Shown here: positions 8,217 to 16,212 of the stretch, piece after piece | Layout: every line of letters begins with the position of its first letter | Numbering within the stretch: position 1 is the stretch's first letter | Origin: Dactylosporangium roseum | GTDB lineage: Bacteria > Actinomycetota > Actinomycetes > Mycobacteriales > Micromonosporaceae | Assembly (NCBI RefSeq): GCF_025264685.1 | Contig: NZ_CP073721.1 | Coordinates: 4,207,001 to 4,271,000 of the forward strand | Direction: 5' to 3' | Length of the DNA: 64,000 nucleotides | Position numbers and translations under genes: made by a program | The notes under the pieces: generated by a model | Told to the model about the DNA's origin: nothing | The model's database searches: none | The model's input: only the letters and a program-made list of their open reading frames with translations

Positions 8217-8258
8217 CGGGTGCTCGTCCGTCCGTTGATCGCCCCGCCGGAGCGCATG

Positions 8259-8966
8259 ATGACCGACATCAGGAAGCTGCCGACCTGGCTCGGCGAGCAG
8301 GGTGAGACCCTGGCCGGACCCGTGGTCGACGCGGTGCGCCGGCGGCGGCTCGGCCGCCTGTGGACGGGCCCGGCGGCGGCGCTGCTGGTCGCGGGGCTGG
8401 CACTGGCGGCGCGGACCGGGCCGGGGCACGCTTTCGTGACCGACTTCGCCATCACCCACCCGGGCGACCCGCTCCTCGACACCCTGGTGAAGCTGCCGCT
8501 GTCGATGTTCGCCCCGGCGGCGCTCCTGCCGTTCTGGTTCGCGGTGCTGCAGGTCGGCGTCGTCTTTTCCCTGGTGCAGGCCGCGGCCGGGGCACGGTGG
8601 ACGCTCCTGGTCGCCGCGCTGGGGCACACCGTCGCGACGCTGTCCGCCCGGTTGTGGGTCATCGCCGGGCCGCCCGTCGGCGTCGCGCACGGACTCGGCC
8701 ACTTCGGCGACGCCGGCCCCTCGGCGGCGGTGGTGTCGCTGCTGGCGTACGTCGCGGTGCGGCGCCGGGCCGGCTGGCTGGCCTTGGGACTGATCGCGTA
8801 CCACACGATCGAGGTCGCGGTCCTCAACGGCCTGACGCAGCGGGAGCACCTGGTCGGCACGGTGACGGGAGCCGCGGTGGCCCTGACCGCCGCCGTGTGG
8901 GCCGCCCGGCAACGGGTGCCGTTGGCGGACGTCGCCGTCGCCGGATCACGTGACCGCGGGCATTAG
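8259..8966 (+). CDS. Rhomboid-like multi-spanning membrane protein (2)
   Basis: A 235-residue membrane protein starting MTDIRKLPTWLGEQGETL. The start is chosen because GGAG lies six bases upstream; a second ATG is three bases earlier. Hydrophobic spans include AAALLVAGLALAA, FAPAALLPFWFAVLQVGVVF, SAAVVSLLAYVAV and VTGAAVALTAAVW. GDAGPSAAVVSLL lies where the rhomboid Gly-x-Ser would be and REHLVGTVTGAA where the His helix would be, so the fold appears kept, while the exact catalytic motif is weaker than in its neighbour. Adjacency suggests an operon with the first rhomboid-like gene. Confidence 0.55.
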   Translation: MTDIRKLPTWLGEQGETLAGPVVDAVRRRRLGRLWTGPAAALLVAGLALAARTGPGHAFVTDFAITHPGDPLLDTLVKLPLSMFAPAALLPFWFAVLQVGVVFSLVQAAAGARWTLLVAALGHTVATLSARLWVIAGPPVGVAHGLGHFGDAGPSAAVVSLLAYVAVRRRAGWLALGLIAYHTIEVAVLNGLTQREHLVGTVTGAAVALTAAVWAARQRVPLADVAVAGSRDRGH

Positions 8967-8975
8967 GGTGGACCC

Positions 8976-9344
8976 ATGCTCGATCACCTTGCGATCCAGG
9001 TCGCGGACGTCTCGGCGGCAGGATCGTTCTACGACACTGTGCTCGCACCCCTCGGCGGCCGGCGCCTCCTCGAGTTCGGCCCGGTCGTCGGCTACGGGTC
9101 CGACCGGCCGGTGTTCTGGCTGGGCCCGGCGACGACGGGCGGCGCGCCGCGCGAGGCGCACATCGCCTTCACCGCCGCGGACCGCGCGTCGGTGAAGGCG
9201 TTCTTCGAGGCCGCCGTGGCGGCGGGCGCCGAGGTGTTGCACGAGCCGCGACTGTGGCCGGAGTATCACGAGACCTACTTCGGCGCGTTCGTCCGCGACC
9301 CGGACGGCAACAACGTCGAAGCGGTGTGCCACCGCCCCGAGTGA
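8976..9344 (+). CDS. VOC family (glyoxalase/bleomycin-resistance fold) protein
   Basis: A 122-residue single VOC domain: LDHLAIQVADVSAAGSFYDTVLAPLG, then HIAFTAADRASVKAFFEAAVAAGAEVLHEPRLWPEYHETYFGAFVRDPDGNNVEAVCH split over two beta-alpha-beta units. His4, His in the second module and the terminal Glu of NNVEAV fit the metal-binding positions of this fold. Members include lyases, dioxygenases and drug-binding proteins, so the substrate cannot be named. It starts nine bases after the second rhomboid-like gene and is probably co-transcribed with it. Confidence 0.8.
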   Translation: MLDHLAIQVADVSAAGSFYDTVLAPLGGRRLLEFGPVVGYGSDRPVFWLGPATTGGAPREAHIAFTAADRASVKAFFEAAVAAGAEVLHEPRLWPEYHETYFGAFVRDPDGNNVEAVCHRPE

Positions 9345-10235
9345 CGGCTCCCGGCGCGGGCCCGTCCGGCGGACGCTGGCCGCGAGCTTCGTGCTTCGGT
9401 TGTCGGGCTCGGCCGCGGGTCCTGGCGGGCGGCGCTGGTTGTCGGGCGGTGTCGTCGGGCGCTGGTTGGCGACCTCGGTCGTTGGGCCGGTCGGGGTGGC
9501 ATCTCCGGCGGGCCTGGGCTGTGGTCGGCGGGCCCTTGGCCGGCGTGGGTAACGGCCGCACCCTGCTCGCGCTGGCCGGCCGCGGGAGCGGCCGTGTTGC
9601 CGGTGTCGTGCGCACGTCACCGCTCGATCGCCACCCCCGTGTCGGACATTCCGATCATGCCGGACATCACGGTGCATCGACACTGCCGCATGTCTGTCCA
9701 TTTCATGAGCGTGGAGACTTTCGGCACCTCCGGCGACACAAAGTCTCCACGCTCATGAAATCCGCCGCGCAAAGCAGTGGCCATCGTCGATCATTTCCCG
9801 CATTGCGGGCTTCGTGGCGGTGGTCCCGGGGAGCCGGTCGAAGCCGTGGCGCTGGGTGGGCGAGGGCTGCTCCGGTGCGTTGCAGCGGTCTGGTCTGCTG
9901 GTCGACCCTCGACCTGGTGGCCTTCTGGTCGGCGGGTGGGGCCTGCGTGGCCCGAACGTCGCGGCGGTGGCGCGATTCGTGGCAGGCGCCTGCGCCAGCT
10001 CAACGGCGTGACGGGCATGCGGAGGGGCGTCCGACGCGATCGGCGCCGCCGCGTGGGTGGCGGTTCGGACCGCGAGCGGCCACCTGGCGGGCGACCACAG
10101 CTCCGCGCTGGAGTCGGCCCCGCACCGGCGGTCGTACTCCACCGGATCCGCCGCCACCGCTGACCGCATGAACCGGGCCGCGGCGGGCAGCACATTCCGG
10201 CACACAACCCGAGCCCGCACCCCAGGGAGCCGGAC
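9345..10235. other. Gene-poor stretch between VOC and DUF5996 genes
   Basis: About 890 bases with no convincing gene on either strand. Open frames here are GC-driven and lack family features. The sequence holds recurring short words such as GGTTGTCGGGC and GGCGCTGGTTG around 9400-9480, and one long perfect palindrome at 9701-9760 described separately. A weak ribosome-binding sequence CAGGGAG at the right end serves the DUF5996 gene. Confidence 0.5.
9701..9760. repeat. 21-bp perfect inverted repeat around an 18-base loop
   Basis: TTTCATGAGCGTGGAGACTT plus one T is repeated as its exact complement 18 bases later. There is no T-run beyond the symmetric TTT/AAA ends. As it is far from both neighbouring genes it could be a bidirectional terminator, a small mobile palindrome or a protein-binding site. 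It shares no sequence with the other two repeat families in the window. Confidence 0.75.
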
Positions 10236-11198
10236 ATGACCAATCAGAAGCCCACCTGGCCGGCCTTGCCGCTCGGCGAGTGGGAGGCGACCTACGACAC
10301 GCTGCACATGTACGCCCAGATCGCCGGGAAGGTGGCCCTGGCCCTGCGGCCGATGACGAACCACTGGTGGCAGGTCGCCCTCGAGCTGTCCGCCCACGGG
10401 CTGACCACCGGCGCCATCCCCTACGGCGACCGTACCTTCAGCGTCGAGCTCGACCTGATCGAGCATGTCGCCCGCATCGACACCAGCGAGGACGAGCGGC
10501 GTACCGTCCCGCTCGGCGGGCCGGTCCGCGAGTTCTACGCCGGCACGACGGCCGCGTTCGCCGACCTCGGGATCGACGTGCCGATCTGGCCGAAACCGGT
10601 GGAGGTCGCCGACCCGATCCCGTTCGACCGGGACGACCGGCACGCGACCTACGACCCCGGTCAGGTCGAGCGGTACTGGCACGTGCTGCGCCACGTCGGG
10701 GCGGTGTTCGAGGAGTTCCGGGCACGTTTCACCGGCAAGGCCAGCCCGGTGCAGTTCTACTGGGGGTCGTTCGACCTGGCCGCGACCCGCTACTCGGGCC
10801 GGCCCACCGACCCGCCGCCGAACGCGGACGTCATCACCAGGTTCAGCTTCACCGCCGAGCAGAGCGCCGTCGGCTTCTGGCCCGGCGGGACCGCGGCCAA
10901 CGGCGCGCGGGTCGACGAGGCGGTCTTCTTCGCGTACACCTATCCCGAGCCGCGCGGCATCCGCGACTACCCGGTCGAGCCGGCCGCGGCGCGGTTCCAC
11001 CCCGATCTCGGCGAGTTCGTCCTCGCCTACGAGGACGTCCGCACGACGCCCGAGCCGGCGCGGGTGATCCTCGACTTCGCGCAGAGTGCGTACGAGGCCG
11101 GGGCGCGCTTGCAGGACTGGCCGCGCGAGCTCCTGGAGTGGGCCCCGCCGATGCCGCCGACCCGCCGCCGGGCCCTCGCACACGCCGGTGGTCGATGA
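10236..11198 (+). CDS. DUF5996 family protein
   Basis: A 320-residue protein beginning TWPALPLGEWEATYDTLHMY and continuing with IAGKVALALRPMTNHWWQVAL and LTTGAIPYGDRTFSVELDLI. These are hallmarks of DUF5996, a widespread bacterial family of unknown function. WPKPVEVADPIPFDRDDRHATYD and FWPGGTAANGARVDEAVFFAYTYPEP are further conserved blocks. It looks soluble, with no signal peptide or membrane span. CAGGGAG precedes the ATG. It appears monocistronic, and what follows is a gene remnant. Confidence 0.85.
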   Translation: MTNQKPTWPALPLGEWEATYDTLHMYAQIAGKVALALRPMTNHWWQVALELSAHGLTTGAIPYGDRTFSVELDLIEHVARIDTSEDERRTVPLGGPVREFYAGTTAAFADLGIDVPIWPKPVEVADPIPFDRDDRHATYDPGQVERYWHVLRHVGAVFEEFRARFTGKASPVQFYWGSFDLAATRYSGRPTDPPPNADVITRFSFTAEQSAVGFWPGGTAANGARVDEAVFFAYTYPEPRGIRDYPVEPAAARFHPDLGEFVLAYEDVRTTPEPARVILDFAQSAYEAGARLQDWPRELLEWAPPMPPTRRRALAHAGGR

Positions 11199-11439
11199 CC
11201 CGGGGACCGGCACGGCCGCCGATGGTTCGGTACCCTGCACCACACGGCGGTCTGGGTCGCCCTCCCGCGCGGCGTCAACCGGCGGTGCCGCGGCCGGCAG
11301 CCCGGCCTGTCACGACGGCCGCGACCGCGTCGGGCCGGGTCCGGAGCAACTCGTCGGCCTCGTGCGACCGGACGTCGGCGAGGACCCCGCACCGCCGCGC
11401 CGACCGGGTGTGTGTGGCCGGGGCGCGCCGCGGCCACGG

Positions 11440-11627
11440 TCCGGCCGGGTGCGCTGCTGGTCGACGGTGACGTCGCCGGCACCTGGCGGGCCAAGCTCTC
11501 CGGCACGCGGCTCACCCTGACCGTCACCCCGTTCGAGCCGCTGACGGCCCGGATCCGGACTGCCATGACAGCCGAGGCGGAGACGATCGCCGCCGCACGC
11601 GGCGCGACCACCGTAACGGTGGCCTGA
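11440..11627 (+). pseudogene. C-terminal remnant of a winged-helix DNA-binding (HTH_42/AlkZ-like) protein
   Basis: Only about 60 residues survive: VRPGALLVDGDVAGTWRAKL, then LTLTVTPFEPLTARIRTAM and AEAETIAAARGATTVTVA. This resembles the end of the HTH_42 (YcaQ/AlkZ-type glycosylase-related) family, where the last beta strands carry an LVDG-VAGTW element. The roughly 300 upstream residues such a protein needs are absent from the preceding 240 bases, which read as noise. The remnant runs directly into a 35-bp palindrome, so the gene end and the repeat abut. Confidence 0.55.
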
Positions 11628-11631
11628 GCGC

Positions 11632-11730
11632 CCCCAGGCTCGCGTCGATCTTGCAGTTGTGGTGCCGCGACACTCCCTGAATGACCGGTTTGTCAGGCAC
11701 CACAACTGCAAGATCGACGCGAGCCTGGGG
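11632..11730. repeat. Palindromic repeat family A, copy 1 (35-bp perfect arms)
   Basis: The two 35-base arms are exact complements and contain GATCTTGCAGTTGTGGTGCC; the loop is 29 bases and ends CCGGTTTGTCA. A second copy near 63.4 kb has the same inner 25 bp and a loop of identical length that matches at 24 of 29 positions. Conserved arms and conserved loop suggest a dispersed mobile palindrome, not an independently evolved terminator. Confidence 0.85.
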
Positions 11731-11887
11731 CCGGCGCGCGTGCCGGCCCCGCGGCACCGGCCGTCCGGCGTACTCGTCAAGCGGGCCGAGTGTCGAAGGC
11801 TGCCCCCGGACGACCGTGTAACGGCGGGTGCACACGCTGTAGGGTGTCGGAGTCGTCGTTCATCGTGAGCTCGCGCGGGAGTCAGCC

Positions 11888-12709
11888 ATGCCGATCACTG
11901 GACAGCGCGTGGTCCGCCGGACACTGGGGCGGCGGATGACCCGGTTACGGCTGGCGAGCGGCAAGAGCCGCCGCGAGGTCGCCGAGGCGAAGCTGGGCAT
12001 CTCCGAGCCGACCCTTCACCGGATCGAGACCGGCAAGGTCCCGGTGTCCCCGGCGAACGTGCGGGCACTGTGCTGGCTCTACGGCGCCGACCAGAGCATC
12101 ACCGACGCCCTGGCCGAGTTGGCGCTGGGCACCTCGCAGGAGGAGTGGTGGGACGCAAACCCGGTGATCCCGGACTGGTTCAAGCTCTACGTCGGGCTGG
12201 AGGCCAGCGCCAACCAGATCAGCACCTACGACGGCGAGATCGTTCCCGGTGAGCTGCAGACCGAGCAGTACGCGGTGGCGGTGTTCGCGGGCGAGCAGCC
12301 CACCGACAACGAGGCGGCCCAGCGGCACGTGAAGCTGCGCATGCAGCGGCAGCAGGCGCTGTTCAGCCGCTCGCCGGTCCCGCGGCTGGTGACCGTGATC
12401 GGTGAAGGTGCCCTCACCCGACAGGTCGGCGGCAAGGCCGTGCTCGAAGCGCAGATCGGGCACCTGCGGCAGCTCGCCGCCCACGGCCTGGTCGACATCC
12501 GGGTGGTGCCGTTCGCGGCCGGTGCGCACGCCGCGATGGCCGGCGCCTTCCGCATCCTCGACTTCGACGACCCGGACGACCCGGACATGGTGTACCTCGA
12601 GTCGCACGTCGGTGCGATGTATCTCGAGGAGGCGCACGAGATCGCCGAGTACCGCCGCATCTTCGAGCTGGTCCGGACCGCTTCGGTGCCACTGGCGGAG
12701 TTCCGATAA
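11888..12709 (+). CDS. XRE-family transcriptional regulator with DUF5753
   Basis: A 273-residue cytoplasmic regulator. Residues about 8-75 are a helix-turn-helix (RRMTRLRLASGKSRREVAEA, then ISEPTLHRIETGKVPVSPANV) and about 95-270 are the DUF5753 domain (WFKLYVGLEASANQISTYDG, PGELQTEQYAVAV, LVTVIGEGALTRQVGG, VDIRVVPFAAGAHAAM). Such proteins, abundant in Streptomyces and Micromonosporaceae, usually pair with small DUF397 proteins that modulate them. A DUF397 gene lies 1.1 kb downstream on the other strand. A DUF574 methyltransferase follows after about 40 bases, probably in the same operon. Confidence 0.92.
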   Translation: MPITGQRVVRRTLGRRMTRLRLASGKSRREVAEAKLGISEPTLHRIETGKVPVSPANVRALCWLYGADQSITDALAELALGTSQEEWWDANPVIPDWFKLYVGLEASANQISTYDGEIVPGELQTEQYAVAVFAGEQPTDNEAAQRHVKLRMQRQQALFSRSPVPRLVTVIGEGALTRQVGGKAVLEAQIGHLRQLAAHGLVDIRVVPFAAGAHAAMAGAFRILDFDDPDDPDMVYLESHVGAMYLEEAHEIAEYRRIFELVRTASVPLAEFR

Positions 12710-12751
12710 CCGATGCTTTGTACGGACCAGGTATGATCATGCCGACGTGGC

Positions 12752-13615
12752 GTGATCCATGGGAATACGCCGACATCCCGATCCGAGGCGGCGACGGTGG
12801 CAGGTGTGGGAAACGGCGGTGAGCCGAAGCCGGCGACCGCGGCCCGGATCTACGACTATCACCTCGGCGGCATCCACAACTTTCCCGCGGACCGTGCGGC
12901 CGGCGACGCGGTCGCTCGGTTGTTCCCACTGGTGCCTGCCCTGGCGCGGACCAACCGCGCCTTCCTGCGCCGCGCCGTGCGGCACCTGGCCGAGTCGGGC
13001 GTCCGCCAGTTCCTCGACATCGGCTCGGGCATCCCGACGGCCGGCAACGTTCACGAGGTGGCCAGGTCGGTCGTCCCCGACGCGCGGGTGGTCTACGTCG
13101 ACATCGACCCGGTGGCCGTCTCCGAAAGCCTCGAGATCCTCGACGGCGACGAGCGTGCCGGCGCCGTCCGGGCCGACGTGCGCGACCCGCAGGCGATCCT
13201 CGGACATCCGCAGGTGCGTCGCCTGCTCGACTTCGGCGAGCCCGTGGGACTCCTGCTCGTCGCGGTCCTGCACTTCGTCCCCGACGACGAGGCGGCCCAG
13301 GCCGCGGTCCGGCCGCTGCGGGAGGCGCTGGTGCCCGGCAGCTACGTCGTGGTGTCGCACGCCGCGTCCGACGGTGTGCGGGACGACGACTCCGGCCACG
13401 TGGCCGTCGCGAAGGACGTCTACCAGCGCAGCACCGCGACGCCGTTCCACCTCCGCTCCCGACCGCAGGTGGAGCGGTTCTTCGAGGGCCTGGAGATCGT
13501 CGAGCCGGGCGTGGTCTGGCTCCCGGAGTGGCACCCCGCCCCGGACGACCCGACCGACTTCGCGCAGGACCCGTCCCGCAGCGCCGGCCTGGCCGGCGTC
13601 GCCCGGGTCCGCTGA
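12752..13615 (+). CDS. SAM-dependent methyltransferase, DUF574 family (copy 1)
   Basis: A 287-residue Rossmann-fold protein. AARIYDYHLGGIHNFPADR is the family signature at the N-terminus, QFLDIGSGIPTAGNVHEVAR is the SAM-binding loop, and VVYVDIDPVAVSES holds the acidic residue for the ribose. VGLLLVAVLHFVPDD replaces the usual motif IV. DUF574 proteins are an actinobacterial expansion with unknown substrates. The GTG start is tentative; another GTG at 12797 is closer to the conserved core. It follows the XRE/DUF5753 gene closely. Two paralogues lie at 18.2 and 20.9 kb. Confidence 0.88.
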   Translation: MIHGNTPTSRSEAATVAGVGNGGEPKPATAARIYDYHLGGIHNFPADRAAGDAVARLFPLVPALARTNRAFLRRAVRHLAESGVRQFLDIGSGIPTAGNVHEVARSVVPDARVVYVDIDPVAVSESLEILDGDERAGAVRADVRDPQAILGHPQVRRLLDFGEPVGLLLVAVLHFVPDDEAAQAAVRPLREALVPGSYVVVSHAASDGVRDDDSGHVAVAKDVYQRSTATPFHLRSRPQVERFFEGLEIVEPGVVWLPEWHPAPDDPTDFAQDPSRSAGLAGVARVR

Positions 13616-13836
13616 CCTCGTCACCCGCTCCGGCGCCGGGCCGGTGACGCCACACACCGGATGGCGCCGATCGCGCCGTTGCGGCGGGGCGGGGCACGCG
13701 CCTCGGTGACGCCGCCGCGGGACCCGCGTTGATCGGCCGGGTGGGCGGCTGAGGCCGCTCCCTGCGAGGGTCCGCGTCGCCGGCTTGGCTTTCCGCCGCG
13801 GCCGGCGACGCTGCGTGCGAATCGGTCGCGGCCGGC

Positions 13837-14040
13837 TCAGCCGTTGAGGAGCTGGTCGAACTCGCCGCGCTTGGCGCCGAAGAGGAACGAGTCCCATTCC
13901 TCCGGCGTGAACAGCACGCTGCCGGCGCCGGGGTTCTTGCTGTTGCGGACCTCGATGAGCCCGTCGTATCGGCGCGCTTCGACGCAGCTACCGCCGTTCC
14001 CCGTGGAACGGCTGGACATGATCCATTCAGTGTGTTGCAT
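13837..14040 (-). CDS. DUF397 domain protein
   Basis: A 67-residue protein: WIMSSRSTGNGGSCVEARRY, IEVRNSKNPGAGSVLFTPEEWDSFL and an acidic end. The signature S-x5-G-x-CVE and the RNSKNP-x6-FTPEEW blocks define DUF397. These small proteins are typically encoded near XRE/DUF5753 regulators and act as antagonists or partners in morphological and secondary-metabolism control. The nearest such regulator is 1.1 kb away on the opposite strand, so pairing is likely but not shown. It is divergent from the small cysteine-rich gene that follows. Confidence 0.92.
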   Translation of the reverse strand: MQHTEWIMSSRSTGNGGSCVEARRYDGLIEVRNSKNPGAGSVLFTPEEWDSFLFGAKRGEFDQLLNG

Positions 14041-14415
14041 TCATTACTCCTCGCTGTGGCGCGACGTCAAGCGATTCCGGCGTCGGCGGTGTACCGCTGC
14101 GAACTACGTCACATGCTTACTCTGAGTAGCTGCTCACCAACCAACCGCCATGGACTCTGGAACGTCTTGTGCCTGGTGGCGAACTATCTGTGCACCGCGG
14201 GTGCCGCTGTTGCATCTTTCACGATGAAACCGCGACCGACATAGCGTAGTGGAATCCGCCCGCGTGCATGTTCTCCGGATGACGATTTGTCGTCGTGAAA
14301 TCTTGCACAGGGCCCGCTGCGCTGACATGCTCATCGGCAGAGAAGCGTCGGCGGTTACGGCGGTCGGTGATCTCGAACCGCGACCTGCCCATCGACCTGC
14401 ACGGGAAGGACTGTC
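14041..14415. other. Divergent intergenic region, lower GC
   Basis: This 375-base stretch separates the leftward DUF397 gene from a rightward two-gene unit and is visibly poorer in GC than its surroundings, especially 14100-14330. No open frame here has family features. A short inverted repeat, GACGA-TTTG-TCGTC, lies at 14281-14294. The AAGGA ribosome-binding site of the next gene is at the right end. It probably contains promoters for both directions, but no consensus hexamer pair is compelling. Confidence 0.4.
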
Positions 14416-14580
14416 GTGTCCGCACAGCCCGCCGCGCCGCCGCACACGGTCAGTTGTGGGCACCGCTGGACCGACGCCAATGCGTGCCAGGCCGGTGGCG
14501 AGCACCGCTGCACGAGGGCGAGCCCCGAGCACCGTTCCCACATCTGCGCGTGTCACGCGGTCCAGTTGCGTGCCACCTGA
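14416..14580 (+). CDS. Small Cys/His-rich protein (54 residues), putative metal-binding
   Basis: It is supported by a strong ribosome-binding site (GGAAGGA, six bases before the GTG) and by an unusual composition. The translation has CGH at 14-16, C24, HRC at 30-32, H39, H42, and CACH at 44-47, giving five cysteines and six histidines in 54 residues. Most cluster into two potential metal-ligand groups. I do not recognise a named family. Zinc binding is an inference from the Cys/His spacing. It lies 60 bases upstream of another small gene on the same strand, probably co-transcribed. Confidence 0.55.
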   Translation: MSAQPAAPPHTVSCGHRWTDANACQAGGEHRCTRASPEHRSHICACHAVQLRAT

Positions 14581-14640
14581 GCCCGACCCGTCGGCGCCCG
14601 CCAGGCAGGGCCGCTCGACCGGAATTCGACGGAGGTGAAC

Positions 14641-14916
14641 ATGTCCGCGCCAAGCCGTCCGAGCGCGCCGCAAGCGTTCAGTCCGGGAGACCGGGTCTGG
14701 GTGCCGAAGGCCGGGGTCCAGCGTCCCGGCATCGTGCTGTGCTCCTCGCCCGACGCCGCCACCGTGCGGTACCGCCCGAATGATGGCCGGGGGACCAGCG
14801 TGGACACGGTGACCGCCGTTACCCTGACGACGCGCGACGCCGCCGACCCGCTGCTCGACAGCACCCTGGACTTCGCCCTGAGCCGGCGCATCCCGGCCAC
14901 GGAGCGAGTGGCCTGA
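14641..14916 (+). CDS. Small SH3/Tudor-like barrel protein, function unknown
   Basis: A 91-residue protein whose ATG has GGAGG about six bases upstream; a GTG two codons earlier overlaps that site and is less likely. The middle, FSPGDRVWVPKAGVQRPGIV followed by ATVRYRPNDGRGTSVDTVTAV, has the alternating hydrophobic pattern and PGDRVWVP opening of small SH3-like or Tudor-like barrels. The C-terminal third (DAADPLLDSTLDFALSRRIP) is probably helical. No named family is recognised. It forms a likely operon with the upstream Cys-rich gene. Confidence 0.65.
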   Translation: MSAPSRPSAPQAFSPGDRVWVPKAGVQRPGIVLCSSPDAATVRYRPNDGRGTSVDTVTAVTLTTRDAADPLLDSTLDFALSRRIPATERVA

Positions 14917-14967
14917 GCGCGCCGCCGGGCCCGCGGGCGCCGTGGCCCGGCTCGGCGGGACCGACGG

Positions 14968-16158
14968 TCAGGCCGGGACGACCGTGACCGGGAGCTTCGT
15001 CGGCGTGAGCATCACCCACGGGTTGCGGTACACCGACGCGGCGGTGTCGACGGCGATCTCGCGGTACCGCCGCAGCAACACCTCCATCGCGATCCTCGCC
15101 TCCAGCCGGGCCAGCGGCGCACCGATGCAGAAGTGGATGCCGTGCCCGAAGGTGAGATGCGGGTTCGGGTTGCGCCGGATGTCGAACCGCACGGGGTCGG
15201 CGAAGACCCGGCCGTCGCGGTTGGCGGCCGCGAGCCAGGTGACGACGACCTCACCCGCCGGGACCGGCAGACCGCCGATCATCGTGTCCGTGGTCGACCG
15301 CCGCACCAGCCGCGGGAACGGCGTGCGCAGCCGCAGCACCTCCTCGATCGCGTCCGGCAGCAGCGCCGGGTCGGCCCGGATCTCGGCCGCCGCGTCCGGG
15401 TGCTCATCGAGGCTGACCACCGTGTTGCCCAGCGTCGCCGTCGTCGTGATGTGGCCGGCGAGCAGCAGCAGGCCGACGAACCCGATGATCTCCTCGTCGG
15501 AGAGCCGTTCGCCGTCGGCCTCGGCCTGCACCAGGTTGCCGGTCAGGTCGTCGCCGGGCGTCGCGCGGTGCGCCCGCACGTGCCGCAGCAGGTACTCGTT
15601 CATCTCGCGCATGACCGGTGCGACCGCCTGCACGCTCCGATCGTCCAACATCCGGGTCAGCGGCTGGTCCGGGCCGACGTCCGGCCGCTCGAACAGCGCG
15701 TCGGCCCATCGCCGGAACACCGGCCGGTCCGCCGTCGGGATGCCGAGCAGTTCGGCGATGACGATCACGGGCAGCGGGTACGCCAGGTCGTCGACCAGGT
15801 CGAACCGCTCCGCGCCGGCCTGTTCGTCGAGCAGTTCGGACGTGACCGCGGTGATGCGCGGCGCCAGGCCCGCCACCACCCGTGGAGTGAACGCCCGGCT
15901 CACCAGCCGCCGCAGCGAGTCGTGGCGGGGCGGATCCATCTGGACGAAGTTGCCGCGCTGGAACAGGTCCAGGTCCTCCTGCCGGGGGCGCAGGTCGCCC
16001 AGGTCGGAGGAGAACGTGTGCGGGTCGCCGAGGACGGCCGAGACCTCGGGGTGCCCGAGGACCGTCCAGCAGCGCTGCCGTTCGTCGTAGTGGACCTCGC
16101 CGTCGCGGCGCGACTGTTCCAGCCAGGTGAACAGGTCGGGCAACGTGGGGGTCGTCAT
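14968..16158 (-). CDS. Cytochrome P450 (bacterial class I type)
   Basis: A 396-residue soluble haem monooxygenase. The I-helix oxygen-binding motif is AGHITT at 234-239, where Ile replaces the more common Glu/Asp. EEVLR is the ExxR motif. FGHGIHFCIGAPLARLE carries the haem-ligand Cys344. HDSLRRLVSRAFTPRVV is the C-helix region. Class I enzymes need a ferredoxin and reductase, and none is encoded adjacent. The closest neighbour, an aminoglycoside adenylyltransferase-like gene, ends the other side of a 54-base gap and offers no substrate clue. The absent I-helix acid could alter proton delivery. Confidence 0.93.
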   Translation of the reverse strand: MTTPTLPDLFTWLEQSRRDGEVHYDERQRCWTVLGHPEVSAVLGDPHTFSSDLGDLRPRQEDLDLFQRGNFVQMDPPRHDSLRRLVSRAFTPRVVAGLAPRITAVTSELLDEQAGAERFDLVDDLAYPLPVIVIAELLGIPTADRPVFRRWADALFERPDVGPDQPLTRMLDDRSVQAVAPVMREMNEYLLRHVRAHRATPGDDLTGNLVQAEADGERLSDEEIIGFVGLLLLAGHITTTATLGNTVVSLDEHPDAAAEIRADPALLPDAIEEVLRLRTPFPRLVRRSTTDTMIGGLPVPAGEVVVTWLAAANRDGRVFADPVRFDIRRNPNPHLTFGHGIHFCIGAPLARLEARIAMEVLLRRYREIAVDTAASVYRNPWVMLTPTKLPVTVVPA

Positions 16159-16212
16159 CGCCGATCACTTCCCTCCGGGTACGTCGGCGCCGCCTACCCG
16201 CCCGGCGGAGCG

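Noticed and set aside
14249..14640. Longer plus-strand frames overlapping the Cys-rich mini-gene
   Set aside because: They lack ribosome-binding sites and conserved features, while the 54-residue frame has both a strong site and non-random Cys/His placement.
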